Origin: Siphonodentalium dalli
Lineage: Eukaryota > Mollusca > Scaphopoda > Gadilida > Siphonodentaliidae
Direction of reading: 5' to 3'
DNA: 64,000 nucleotides
Assembly (NCBI GenBank): GCA_032622095.1
Contig: CP136069.1
Location: 8,200,036-8,264,035, forward strand
Shown: positions 32,255 through 43,089 of the stretch, in pieces
How the letters are laid out: the number at the start of each line of letters is the position of its first letter
How positions within the stretch are numbered: the first letter of the stretch is position 1
The notes under the pieces: model-generated
Databases searched by the model: none
What the model saw: only the letters and a program-made list of their open reading frames with translations
Told to the model about the DNA's origin: nothing
Translations under genes and position numbers: made by a program

Positions 32255-32643
32255 TTAACCCTTTACCCAACAGAACGGTCCTGTGCCAATGCATTCTCTT
32301 ATATATGCGAGTCGACCATAAGTCGCCTCGCATATATAAGAGAATGCATTGGCTTAACACATTAAAAATTATAAAATTGTTAAAGAATGTAAGAAAAATG
32401 GTAAAAAAAGATTTTTTTTAGGCCAATGCATTCTCTTATATATGCGAGGCGACCTATGGTCGACTCGCACATATAAGAGAATGCATTGGCACAGGGCATA
32501 ACTGTAACTATCACAATGTGGTCAAGGAGCCGGTTCCAATGATATCCATATGTGTATGGTTCTATTGAGACAGACCGAAGATATTTTAGGCTGTTGAAGC
32601 TTTATTTGGCCGGTTTTGGCCGGTTTGTTGGGTAAAGGGTTAA
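32255..32643 (-). mobile_element. A element, complete
   Basis: TTAA ends, both TIRs, two hairpins, CCGG-rich subterminal on the right. Confidence 0.92.
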
Positions 32644-32761
32644 AACCAAAAGTACAATAATTCTCACCACATTTTTAAAATATGTTAAATTGGCATCTTT
32701 TCAAGTGTTTTCTCCATGGACTCCTTTCTTGAGGAGTTTCTTTGACAAGTTTCTTTGGCTA

Positions 32762-33223
32762 CAAGCCTGAGTTTAGTGTGCCTGTAATTTGAAGAATGAG
32801 GTCCCCAGAGGGTGAATTTAGTGAAGCTATCATGCATAGTGGGCTAGCATCACTAAATTAACCCTCTGGGGACCTCATTCTGCTTAGGCCTCATGTTCTT
32901 TGGACAGTTTCTTTATAAATATCAAATTTCTATGGAAACTTCTTCACATAGATTCTATTTCTTTTTTAGTTTAGTGTCTATATACCCAAATTGGCAGATG
33001 ACACATTGCATAATCGAGGTTCCCAATGGGTGTACATCACAATATTCACCATTTGGGAACTTCAGTCTGAGTCTTTATCTCCCATAGCAGATGATGCCAT
33101 GCAGAATTAGGTCCCCAGAGGGTGAATTTGGTGATGCTAGCCCACTATGCGGGGATAGCATCACTAAATTAACCCTCTGGGGACCTCATTTTGCAAATGA
33201 CAGGCACACTAAACTCAGGCTTG
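32762..33223 (-). mobile_element. D element (subtype 1), complete, inverted
   Basis: CAAGCCTGAGTTTAGTGTG to CACACTAAACTCAGGCTTG, flanked by CTTTGGCT(A) on both sides (32753-32761 and 33224-33232), an 8- or 9-bp duplication. The interior runs in reverse relative to the 19910 copy. Confidence 0.92.
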
Positions 33224-33553
33224 CTTTGGCTAGACACATATCTACACTCAACACCCAGTTTTGATGGAGGTATCTCATGATATAATGGTATGTGACATCC
33301 GAGACATAGTTTCCTTCTCTTTATGAGTCTCTGCTTTGATAAATCTGATATTTTATGAGCGATCCACCTGTTTTGAAGGAGAAAAGCATTTATATTAATA
33401 TTTAATCATTCTAACTTCTTAGGATGATAACTTATATATTGGTTGCCTTTGGGTTATTGTCAGAATTCTTCAGTGGTAGGGGTCAGATTTTGCACTTATT
33501 TTATTTAAAAGTGTACCTTTCTAAGGTTCCATTACACCATTGAGCTTGCTTTG
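33224..33553. other. Interval without recognised features
   Basis: AT-rich, no repeat family or exon seen. Confidence 0.55.
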
Positions 33554-34950
33554 TTAACCCTTTACCCAACAGAAGAGCCCTGTGCCAATGCATTCTCTTA
33601 TATATGCGAGTCGACCATAGGTCGCCTCGCATATATAAGAGAATGCATTGGCCTAACAATTTTTTACAATTTTAATAATTTTTTCTTGTATTCTTTAACA
33701 GTTTTATAATTTCACCCATACAGAGCCCCAGACAAACATGAGCAGACGACACTCTTCTATATGCTTCTATATATGTGTGGGGCTCCCTGCAGGGTAGTCC
33801 AAGTCTTCTCGTACTAAAACCGGCTAAGATATTGGGATGGAGGTGCCGGTCTTTAGTCCGAGTTCCAGGCCCATGGTCTCCTTTGACACGAGTTAATCGT
33901 TAGTGACCCGCTCAAATAAAACCACAATTATATGAAATAAAATATCACAATTGCTACAATAAACGGATAGTTTCCGCAGAAGACATGCTATTTGATCTGA
34001 AACCCACATCGGTTGTGAATTGAAAGCGGTAATTTAATGTGAAAAGAAACTTTTGCCGCAGTGTTTACATATTTTTTAAAGTATGCGAACTCAGTTGACC
34101 TTGCGAACTGCGTTCGGCATTTTCCGGTGAAAATATTCCGTAGATTTTCAATCAACCACGCACGATGAATTCTCCATTGTAATCGTAATTATACGTGACA
34201 ATAAATAAATAAATACATAGATTAAATACATATTGAAGATATAAATGTAATACATTAAATAAATTACGGGAATTATAACCATCTCACAGTTTAAAACAGT
34301 GTAAACACAATGACCATTAGAATATCATGGGGGCCGCCATTTTGTTTGTATCGAAATTCGTCTCGGCCAAAACAAACACCGGACAATGCCGAAGTTCTTC
34401 GGAACCTGAGTTCGGCTTTCAGTTAAGTAAACAAACAGAAAAAAACAGCGATGTTGGTGACAATCAACCGGAATATTCTATGCGTAATTTAACATGAAAG
34501 TTAGATTATTATACACCATTATGACCATAATATGTCTCTCTTTCCGATGTATATAGCATCATGTATTGATTCATTAGGTAAATCGAGTAAAATACACCAC
34601 AGATTCCCGCCACAGATCGTGGGCGTAACTCGTGTGATAGGATTGGTATGCAAGCGGGCTGGGACTAAAAACAGCAAATCGCAATCCCAATATCTTAGCT
34701 GGTTTTAGTACAAGAAGACTGGGACTACCTGCAGGGTAATGGATGTTTTTTTATTTTATGTCCTAAAAATTGTAAGAAACATTTATTTAAAAAAAATGAT
34801 AAAAAATTGTTAGGCCAATGCATTCTCTTATATATGCGAGGCGACCTATGGTCGGCTCGCATATATAAGAGAATGCATTGGCACCGGGTATTTTAGGCTG
34901 TTGAAGCTTTATTTGGGCGTTTTTGGCCGTTTTGTTGGGTAAAGGGTTAA
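33554..34950. mobile_element. A-ended composite: hairpin-G-hairpin, interrupted by Q
   Basis: A-type left (CCCTTTACCCAACAG) and right (TGTTGGGTAAAGGG) ends with TTAA. Inside are hairpin 1 (33583-33653), the G module from 33716, then Q, then the rest of the G-associated spacer ('aatggatgtttttttattttatgtcc') and hairpin 2 (34812-34882). G modules are otherwise seen within B and P, so this is a recombinant arrangement. Confidence 0.85.
33795..34737. mobile_element. Q element: 943 bp, 9-bp target duplication
   Basis: TAGTCCAAGTCTTCTCGTAC left and the near-complement GTACAAGAAGACTGGGACTA right; arms of about 45 bp continue to CCAATATCTTAG. CCTGCAGGG is duplicated (33786-33794 and 34738-34746). 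Nine-bp duplications are typical of Mutator-like elements (inference). No coding seen. Confidence 0.88.
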
Positions 34951-35357
34951 CTCATTACCACTCTGACTGCAGCTGACTTACAGCTGACTACAACCCCCAG
35001 GTTACTTTGAGGTTGTGATGTTAAAAACTCAGCACAGTCCTTAATTGCCACGGCGATGTAATTTACATCCCATTTCCTCAGAGATTTTGACATTTTAGTC
35101 GGCTTTAGCATGTTTTTACCTTAGTTCTGTGATTGCTGTCATTCTAATTTCTAAATTCTAGAAATGGCCTTTCGTGATTTCGCTATTTAGTATTTGTTCA
35201 GAATTGTCACAAATGTTCTGAAAAGTAACCAGAGGGCTTCGTTTGTACTCAGAATTTTCCCTCTCGCACTCTCCCACAACGACGTGTTCAGCGTTGGTCA
35301 TCTCTTCACGATGAATGGACCGTCCACCCACCTCTTTATTTTGCAATTCATCACTGC
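34951..35357. other. Interval without an assigned gene
   Basis: A 69-codon minus-strand frame at 35158-35367 has a charged composition (EEMTNAEHVVVGECEREN) but no family resemblance, and overlaps a C fragment at its start. Confidence 0.4.
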
Positions 35358-35431
35358 AACAAGCCATATTTCCGACTAAATCCTGAAAAGTTACCCATAA
35401 TTCTGCTTGTTAAGAAGTCGATTATTTATTA
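35358..35431. mobile_element. C foldback fragment (right arm)
   Basis: GCAACAAGCCATATTTCCG through GTCGATTATTTA; the end is decayed. Confidence 0.75.
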
Positions 35432-35581
35432 TACATTCCTATGTGTGATTTACCTTGATTTCTCGTGTGATTATAAACGATAATTTCACTAGTGTATTAT
35501 CTCACTTGAACTATCACAAACGAAAGTTATGCTTCATGTTTAAAACAGCTGTATTATTCAGATTTCTGGTAAATCAAATGT

Positions 35582-35968
35582 TTAACCCTTTAGTTTACCC
35601 AAAAGAACGGCCCTGTTCCAATGCATTCTCCATAGGTCGCCTCACATATATAAGAGAATGCATTGGCTTAACACATTAAAAATTATAAAATTGTTAAAGA
35701 ATGTATGAAAAAAATGGTAAAAAGTGTTAAAAAAAGATTTTTTTAGGCCAATGCATTCTCTTATATATGCGAGGCGACCTATGGTCGACTCGCATATATA
35801 AGAGAATTAATTGGCACAGGGCATAACTGTAACCATCACAATGTGGTCAATGAGCCGGTTCCAATGATATCCATATTTGTATGGTTTTATTGAGACAGAC
35901 CCAAGATAATTTAGGCTGTTGCAGCTTTATTTGGCCGGTTTTGGCCGCTTTGTTGGGTAAAGGGTTAA
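35582..35968 (-). mobile_element. A element with truncated first hairpin
   Basis: TTAA ends; the left TIR has an insertion (CCCTTTAGTTTACCC). Hairpin 1 lacks CTTATATATGCGAGTCGAC (GCATTCTCCATAGGTCG). Hairpin 2 is nearly complete. Confidence 0.88.
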
Positions 35969-35988
35969 AGTGGATTATAATAAACAGA

Positions 35989-36479
35989 ATAATCACCTGA
36001 TTGAACTGGTGACCTGAAATAATTCATTCGAGGCAGGGACTATTGAACTGCATGGTGACCTGAAATAATTCATTCGAGGCAGGGACTATTGAACTGGTGA
36101 CCTGAAATAATTCATTCGAGGCAGGGACTATTGAACTGGTGACCTGAAATAATTCATTCGAGGCAGGGACTATTGAACTGGTGACCTGAAATAATTCATT
36201 CGAGGCAGGGACTATTGAACTGGTGACCTGAAATAATTCATTCGAGGCAGGGACTATTGAACTGGTGACCTGAAATAATTCATTCGAGGCAGGGACTATT
36301 GAACTGGTGACCTGAAATAATTCATTCGAGGCAGGGACTATTGAACTGGTGACCTGAAATAATTCATTCGAGGCAGGGACTATTTTGAAAAAAACACTCA
36401 AGCGCAATTCGCTCTCGTGTATGTATAATGTCCCTGCCTCATGAATTATTTCACGTCAACAGTTCAATCAGGTGATTAT
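35989..36479. repeat. R: 43-bp satellite bounded by inverted ends
   Basis: ATAATCACCTGATTGAACTG at the left and CAGTTCAATCAGGTGATTAT at the right are exact complements. Between them are about nine near-identical 43-bp units (gactattgaactggtgacct, gaaataattcattcgaggcaggg). The last inverted partial unit (36431-36470) makes the whole a tandem core inside terminal inverted repeats. Confidence 0.88.
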
Positions 36480-36493
36480 ATTCTCTATATACA

Positions 36494-36720
36494 TTCAGTA
36501 ATGCCCTAAATAATCAACTCCTTAACCACAGCATAATTATGGTTATTTTTTCGGGATTTATTCGGAAATATGGCTTGTTGCTATTCATCGGAAAGCTCTC
36601 AGTGAGAGCTTTCCGATGAATGGCAACAAGCCATATTTTCGACTAAATCCTGAAATGTTACCCATAATTCTGCTGTGGTTAAGGAGTCGTTTATTTAGAG
36701 CATTACTTTATGTCATATGA
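36494..36720. mobile_element. C foldback, complete, ends slightly mutated
   Basis: TTCAGTAATGCCC start, full arms, turn GAGAGCTTT at about 36600, end GAGCATTACTTTA. Confidence 0.88.
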
Positions 36721-37240
36721 AACCCCTATTATATCATTAAAAAAGTCATTACATACATTGATGGAAAGAGCTGTAAGAGAGCTTTCCGATGAATGGCAAC
36801 AAGCCATATTTCCGACTAAATCCTGAAAAGTTACCCATAATTCTGCTGTGGTTATGGAGTCGATTAATTAGGGCATTACTGTAGGCGCATGCTACATATC
36901 ACTTGGCTGCACACCAACAAAATGACTGCACTTTGTCTTTACATTGATTGAAGTGGATTAGTACTATTTCGAAAAGCCACGCATGACACCAGACAATGCA
37001 AAATGATTGCTTTGTTAATAATTAAAGTTAAATTATTGTTGAACTTCGTTGCACTGACGAAAATAGACACAAAAACACAAGAGGCAAATTGGGGACACTA
37101 TATTCTGTCTTCAGCAGCAAAGTGCGCAAATGTAATTTTCAGTTGTGAAGCGTCTCAGCCAACTCTGTAAAATGAAAATGTATGTATTTTCAGCTTCCTC
37201 TAAGGATTTTGATTTGTTAAAAAGCCGTAAAGCTCTAATT
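36721..37240 (+). repeat. Dispersed segment, copy 2 (empty site for B)
   Basis: Aligns with 6760-7372. At 37190-37212 it reads CAGCTTCCTCTAAGGATTTT, where copy 1 has TTAA plus the B element. Contains a C arm that copy 1 lacks. Confidence 0.8.
36775..36883. mobile_element. C foldback, right arm only
   Basis: GAGAGCTTTCCGATGAATGG to GGGCATTACTGTA, inside the dispersed segment copy 2. Confidence 0.82.
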
Positions 37241-37480
37241 TTTACGTTTACCCATACCATAGTATGGTAAACATAGTGTCAACGTCCGGATTGACCACTT
37301 GTCGTTCGTCTGTCCGTCTATCCGTCTATCCGTCCGTAAATACTTTACGCATAATGCAATAAGCCGATAACTGAAACATTTTCTATCTGATCGCAACCAA
37401 ATTTTTGAGTCTGAATATGGGTTTGATCCGACTATATTTAACTGAGTTATGGCCCTTTTTCGAAAAAATATATTCACTCA
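37241..37480 (+). repeat. Dispersed repeat with GTCCGTCTATCC run
   Basis: Starts TTTACCCATACCATAGTATG (small palindrome), then 'cgtctgtccgtctatccgtctatccgtccgt', then 'ctgagttatggcccttttt'. It is a noncoding dispersed repeat of the CCGTC-rich type. Confidence 0.55.
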
Positions 37481-38047
37481 AAAAAAATAAATATATATTT
37501 TAGTTTGAATTCCTTGCTCAATTTAACCCCCAAAAAATGAATATTAAAATAAATAAAAAAAATATATAATAAAATATTTTTTGTTTATAAAATAATTAAA
37601 AAACAAAAATGTTAGTTAACAAAATTTGAAAAACTAACACCATTATAACTCTGCCAAGGGTACCCCGAGTCACCACACCAAATTTTGTTTAAATTGGTCC
37701 ATAATCTTGTGTTATGTACTGGTAAATTTGTTTGGAGCGACTTTAACCCCAATTCATTATAAATGTTATTGGTTTAACAGAGATGCCCGCATCAATATAA
37801 ACAATGTCTGTGATTTGTTGATAGCTCTGCTATATAATTGATATTAATGGGTCAGCAGTGAGGTGTCTTTATCTTGATGGGTGTTGGTAGAATTTGATAC
37901 ACTATCCTTGTAAACTTAAATTTGACTCTCTTAACCCAAGTATTCCATGTCCAGGTCACCTTTTTCGTGCTCGTGGCTGTCGGTTGGGGTGTCATTCAGT
38001 CTCGACTGCATTAACCCAAGGCTGTGGTGGTTCAGCATTACAGATCC
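37481..38047. other. AT-rich interval without a gene
   Basis: Very A-rich to 37620; 'aaaaactaacaccattataactct' is similar to 58150-58180, suggesting a shared old repeat. Confidence 0.5.
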
Positions 38048-38080
38048 TGTACCAGTGCATTCTCTTATATACATGCGAGT
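38048..38080. repeat. Isolated half of an H-type hairpin
   Basis: CCAGTGCATTCTCTTATATA then catgcgagtgacc; the second arm and element ends are absent. Confidence 0.6.
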
Positions 38081-38253
38081 GACCCAAAAATTCCAATAAT
38101 TTGTGTTAAGTACATTTGTCTATAATAGTACATAACATTATACTCTATAATTCAACGTCAAAACTCTCATTTATGATTCCGATCATAGTAATTTACTATC
38201 GCCAAGGGATGGGTTAACATCTGCCGATAGTGATCGGCCTCTTGTTTTATGTG

Positions 38254-38392
38254 ATATACAAAATCTTCAACTCATTATGTAAGATTTATGAAACTCGTTT
38301 GATAAATTTGATTCTGCGCCTCGTTGTGAATCAAATTTATCAAACTCATTTCATAAAATCTTATATCCCAACATAACTCATTGGAGATCCTC
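38254..38392. repeat. L foldback, copy 2
   Basis: Same arms as 7390-7530 ('aaatcttcaactcattatgt' and its complement), with a different loop (ctgcgcctcgttgtg). Confidence 0.8.
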
Positions 38393-38445
38393 TAATTTTC
38401 AATGTTTCAATAGATATTACATAGTTAAGAAGTGGAGGTGAGATT

Positions 38446-38819
38446 CAGGGGCGCCGGAGGAGGGGGGGCAGAGGGGGCAGCTGACCCCCCTGCCCTTGAC
38501 CAAGGGGGGCGAGCGGGGGCAGGACTTGCCCTTTTTCTGGAGACAGAAAATGCTTTTTGTGTGTTTAATCTCGTGTTTTTAAAGCAAAATGTGACTTTTT
38601 TGGTCCAAATACCACCAATTACACAAGGAATATTAATTTTTTGTCAATTTTATCACAAAACGGCCATAAAAACCGACAAATACCATTAAAATAGGGATTT
38701 TTGCCACAATGAATTTATCGTTATTTTCCCGAGTTTGCGGAGAAAATGCCCTTTTTTGCGGAAAAGTGCCCTTTTTGTAGGCTCTGCCCCCCTGCCCTTG
38801 GATGCTTCCAGCGCCCCTG
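38446..38819. mobile_element. T: hAT-like MITE, 374 bp, 8-bp target duplication
   Basis: CAGGGGCGCCGGAGG left, CCAGCGCCCCTG right, with GTGAGATT duplicated at 38438-38445 and 38820-38827. CAGGGGC ends plus 8 bp fit hAT. Subterminal regions are G-rich (left) and C-rich (right, GCCCCCCTGCCCTTGG). No coding. Confidence 0.9.
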
Positions 38820-39083
38820 GTGAGATTTAATTTCTTATGATCAGTCACGGCCAAGTCATCCTGAACAAAAGAGAGCTTAAAATGTGGTATCCTGTGGCTA
38901 AAATGGACATAACTTTAGTCACTACCTTATAGTCTTATAAACTCTTATAGGCGCTGGCATGCTTGTTGGGAATTATTAGAGTGTATTTACCGCCTCAGGG
39001 CATGTGTCCAGGTGTCACTGTCCCATGGAATGTGCAGTCATAAGTGAAGTGGTGTTACCTCCCTTTACTATTATATCAAGTAA

Positions 39084-39138
39084 ATAGTGTCTGTCATTTG
39101 CAGAATGAGGTCCCCAGAGGGTGAATTTAGTGATGTGT
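39084..39138 (+). mobile_element. D fragment (left end)
   Basis: ATAGTGTCTGTCATTTGCAG and the first palindrome arm to AGTGATG. Confidence 0.8.
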
Positions 39139-39390
39139 TATAATGGAGTCATGTATGTTCATTGCTTCCTATGTGTGTGAGCAAATTCTCATTCTTATCG
39201 ACATGGTCATGTTACGCTCTTCAACTCAAATTAAGCTTGAAAATTCAGCTTTCTGTGATGCGGGAGGACTTCATTGATGATATTCACCATCGATTCTCTT
39301 GTCTAGAATAATGGATCTTTCTGATCTCTGATTTACTAAATTGTTGATGCTATCTTATGATGAGATATAATATTATAGCTGGGCGGGACA

Positions 39391-39786
39391 TACAGTAATG
39401 CCCTAAATAATCTACTCCTTAACCCTTTGAGTGCCAGGGGCCCTAAACCTACAACATAAGTCTGTTAAAGAATATAAGAATAAATTATTAAAATTGTAAA
39501 AAAAAAAAAAAAAAATTTTAGGCCAATGCATTCTCTTATATATGCGAGGCGACCTATGGTCGACTCGCATATATAAGATAATGCATTGGCACAGGGTATA
39601 TGGGTCGATACAAAAATCGACCTGGTACTCAAAGGGTTAACCACAGTAGAATTATGGGTAATTTTTAGTCGGAAATATGACTTGTTTCTGATGAATGGCA
39701 AAAAGCCATATTTCCGACTAAATCCTGAAAAATTACCCATAATTCTGCTGTGGTAAAGGAGTTTGATTACTTAGGGCATTACTGTA
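39391..39786. mobile_element. C foldback carrying a B insertion
   Basis: TACAGTAATGCCC to GGGCATTACTGTA. The left arm is interrupted at its own TTAA by the B element at 39419-39640. Confidence 0.92.
39419..39640. mobile_element. B element, short form, inside C
   Basis: TTAA at both ends, CCCTTTGAGTGCCAGG and CCTGGTACTCAAAGGG, one hairpin (39521-39590). C's arm continues directly (CTCC-TTAA-CCACAG). Confidence 0.95.
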
Positions 39787-40059
39787 TATTGGTGGGGGGG
39801 GGGGGGGCATACTGATCATTTGATAATCTCTCAACAGAACCTCACCCAGTAAATTCATTGTTAATAAAGGGAATGATGGTCTTTTCAGTCGCAGACAATA
39901 AATGATCAGACAGTGGACATGTATTGTCCCACACCGGGTTGTCGATCGATGAGAGCATCATGGGAGATAGAAATCACTGCTCATATATATTATGTATAAT
40001 TCTAGGAGGTATGAGATGAACCATGGTCGAATAAACAATGAATTTATTATTGCTGGGCA

Positions 40060-40229
40060 GGACATAGTTTCCATATTTCTTATGGATATATAGCCCGATA
40101 AATTTGCCCTCAGGGAACCAAATGATAATAAAGAAACTTTCAAGAGAAAATGAGGCCTAAGCAGAATGAGGTCCCCAGAGGGTGAATTTAGTGATGCTAG
40201 CCCGATAAATTTGCCCTCAGGGAACCAAA
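40060..40229. mobile_element. D fragments with a duplicated 32-bp piece
   Basis: 'gaggcctaagcagaatgaggtccccagagggtg' is D. 'tagcccgataaatttgccct' plus 'cagggaaccaaa' occurs at 40090 and 40198. Confidence 0.7.
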
Positions 40230-40315
40230 GTTGGTGGGGTGGGGGGGGGGGGGGAAGAGGGGTTGGTATATTGATTCAATCAATCCCATGATAAAAATCA
40301 ATTTAGATTTTGGTA

Positions 40316-40503
40316 TACAGTAATGCTCTAAAATAATCGACCCCTTAACTTTTCAGGATTTAGTCGGAAATATGGCTTATTGCCATTCATCGGAAAGATC
40401 GCTTTCCAATGAATGGCAACAAGCCGTATTTCCGACTAAATCCTGAAAAGTTACCCATGATTCTGCTGTTGTTAAGGAGTCGATTACTTAGGGCATTACT
40501 ATA
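40316..40503. mobile_element. C foldback, deleted left arm
   Basis: The left arm lacks 'accacagcagaattatgggta'; right arm complete, ending GGGCATTACTATA. Confidence 0.88.
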
Positions 40504-40901
40504 TGTACTGATGTAACAGATTATCTCCTCCTCGATATATTCATATATACTGATCATTTGATAATCTCTCAACAGAACCTCACCCAGTAAATTCATTGTT
40601 AATAAAGGGAATGATGTTCTTTTCAGTCGCAGACAATAAATGATCGGACAGTGGACATGTATTATCCCACACCGGGTGTCGATCGATCAGAGCATCATGG
40701 GAGATAGAAATCACAGCTCCTATATTTTATGTATGATTCTAAGAGTATGAAATGAACCATGGTCGAATAAACAATGAATTTATATGACAAATAACAGGGA
40801 TACATAGCACTTTAGTAAATAAAACCTGACTTTGCGTGGACAAATAACACTGAGTTACCCCGCAGAAAAACCTGAATTATTAATGTGTTAAAACATGTAG
40901 G

Positions 40902-41118
40902 TACCGTAATGCTCTAATTAATCGACTTCTTAACCACAGCAGAATTATGGGTAACTTTTCAGGATTTAGTCGGAAATATGGCTTGTTGCCATTCATCGGA
41001 AAGCTATCTCCGAGAGCTTTCCGATGAATGGCAACAAGCCATATTTCCGAAAAAATCCTGAAAAGTTACCCATAATTCTGCTGTGGTTAAGAAGTCGATT
41101 AATTAGAGCATTAATGTT
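40902..41118. mobile_element. C foldback, near complete
   Basis: TACCGTAATGCTCTAATTAATCG left; CGATTAATTAGAGCATTAATG right. Both arms carry the AATTAAT variant and the TTCTTAA / TTAAGAA variant. Confidence 0.88.
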
Positions 41119-41134
41119 GGTACATCAGATGGGT

Positions 41135-41250
41135 ACATTAATCGACTCCTTAACCATAGCAGAATTATGGGTAACTTTTCAGGATTTAGATGGAAATATG
41201 GATTGTTGCTATTCATCGGAAAGCTCTCTTAGAGCTCTTTCCATCAATGT
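41135..41250. mobile_element. C foldback, left arm only, adjacent
   Basis: TTAATCGACTCCTTAACCAT through GGAAAGCTCTCTTAGAGCTC. Confidence 0.8.
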
Positions 41251-41287
41251 ATCACATTATTATAATCAATAAATTTGAAAAATGATC

Positions 41288-41338
41288 AAGGAAATATGGG
41301 TTGAGACAAAAATCGGACTTGGCACTGAAAATGTTAAC
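41288..41338. mobile_element. B right-end remnant
   Basis: ATATGGGTTGAGACAAAAAT then cggacttggcactgaaaatgttaa, a decayed B terminus. Confidence 0.7.
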
Positions 41339-42030
41339 ATATTGTTTACTTATAAATCTCGTTGCTTTGACTTTTAACGGACCTCTGATATACTAGTATG
41401 TATGTTTGATCATCATGCCTAGCAACGGCTGCCCTCTATGTTCATATACGCAAAGCTTGCATTTGACCTAATCTGAAGACATACATACAAGCAAGATAAT
41501 TCTCAGGACTCGGTCCAAAACAGCATCCACCTAACAGGTTACACTGGTGTAAATGTTTTCCATAGGCCTCAGTGCTAACGTTTTAGCGTATACTGTTGGC
41601 AATATAAATTTTGTGTCCCAAATTTTCTTTAAATCTTAAAAATTGACATTTGTGGAAACTTTTTACGCAAAAAAAATCACGTCCGTCTAGCAGGGAATTC
41701 ACCTTTAAATCTTGCGTTTTCGTAACTAGTTTCAAAACCGCACTAAAAAATACTGTCATATTTTAGACAACACCAAAAAATTCAAACTTCACTACAAAAG
41801 GTTAATTCCTGTGCCAATGGCTATTTTACCTATGGGTAATGCAAAAACCACACACGGCTATTGACCAATCAGGGCCCAGTGTCTATTTTATTCTCTCCTA
41901 TATATTCCTCCCGCATCTGCTAGATGTCACTCCGAACCCCATTTACCCCAGTGTAACCAACAGATATCCCAAGATGTTGTGTACCAAGAAGTATTGGTCT
42001 ACGAATCTTCCTACATCTACCTACTCAAAA
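41339..42030. other. Interval without recognised features
   Basis: No repeat family, RNA gene or convincing exon seen. Confidence 0.55.
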
Positions 42031-42505
42031 CAAATCTGAGTTTAGTGTGCCTGAGTTTAGTGTGTCTGTCATTTGCAGAATGAGGGCCCCAGAGGTGAAT
42101 TTAGTGATGCTATCCCACATTGTGGGCTAGCATCACCAATTCACCCTCTTGGAACCTCATTCTGAATGGCCTTATCTGCTATGGGAGACATAGACTCAGA
42201 TTGAAGTTCCCAAATGGTGAATATTGTGATGTATACCCATTGGGAACCTTGATTATGCAATATGTCGTCTGCTACCAATTTGGGGATGTAGAGAAACTAA
42301 ATTATAAAAGAAATAGAATCTTGTGAAGAAGATTCTATAGAAATTTTATAATAAAGAAACTTTGCAGAGAAGATGAGGACTAAGCAGAATGAGGTCCCCA
42401 GAGGGTGAATTTAGTGATACTAGTCCACTATGCGGGATAGCATCACTAAATTCACCCTCTGGAGACCTCATTCTGCAAATGACAGGCACACTAAACTCAG
42501 ACGTG
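42031..42505 (+). mobile_element. D element (subtype 1), complete
   Basis: CAAATCTGAGTTTAGTGTG with a duplicated start, both palindromes, standard interior, end CACACTAAACTCAGACGTG. Flanks TACTCAAAA / TATTCAAAA are a near-match duplication. Confidence 0.88.
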
Positions 42506-42871
42506 TATTCAAAAGTGTCCTCATAGAAGCATATACACATCAATAGAGCACAACAGAACTGACCCACGGAACACGTCCTCAAGTCATGGCAGCTTCACTG
42601 AAGATAGCTTTTAATATTTCATTGATTTATACAGATAGCTGCACAGGCAGAACAGGTAGTAATTTTACACGGCACACCACAAGAGGGGAATATGTCAGCA
42701 GCATCCTCCGTAACCCGACAACTTTAATTCCTGACATCCTGTCCCATTGTCAGGTGCCATCACCCGCTTCCAATAAACAGCTTGGATCTGTAGTGTATAT
42801 GGGGTAGGGTGTGTGTGTGGGGGGGGGGGGGTCTGTCCTAATGTTAGTTGCCATCACATTATAAACAGCTT
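42506..42871. other. Interval without a gene; G-run
   Basis: Ends in a GT stretch and a 13-base G-run at 42819-42831. A 73-codon frame at 42586 has no recognisable features. Confidence 0.5.
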
Positions 42872-43073
42872 GGATTTAATTAACCACAGCAGAATTATGG
42901 GTGACAGTTTCAGGATTTAGTCGGAAATATGGCTTGTTGCCATTCATCGGAAAGCTCGTGATGTTCACTGAGAGCTTTCCGATGAATGGCAACAAGCCAT
43001 ATTTTCGACTAAATCCTGAAAAGTTACCCATAATTCTGCTGTGGTTGAGGATTCGATTATTTAGAGCATTAGC
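42872..43073. mobile_element. C foldback, both ends damaged
   Basis: AATTAACCACAGCAG to TTTAGAGCATTAGCTGC. The left TIR end is missing and the right end is interrupted. Confidence 0.82.
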
Positions 43074-43089
43074 TGCTTTTACTGTAGAT

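Larger units (their letters stand above)
39808..40783 (+). repeat. Direct duplication of ~237 bp, copies about 740 bp apart
   Basis: 39810-40045 and 40547-40783 match closely ('actgatcatttgataatctctcaacagaacc', 'catgggagatagaaatcac', 'gaaccatggtcgaataaac'). Between them are D scraps (40060-40229), a G-run (40241-40254) and a C element. A G-run (39794-39807) abuts copy 1. Confidence 0.88.

Noticed and set aside
35158..35367. 69-codon minus-strand frame with charged residues as a host exon
   Set aside because: Its start lies in a C element fragment, there is no splice signal worth noting, and no similarity is recognised.
36024..36407. 127-codon minus-strand frame of repeats (IVPASNELFQVTSS)
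   Set aside because: Several identical 43-bp units give long frames by chance because the first unit happens to lack stops in rotation. It lies inside the R satellite between inverted ends.
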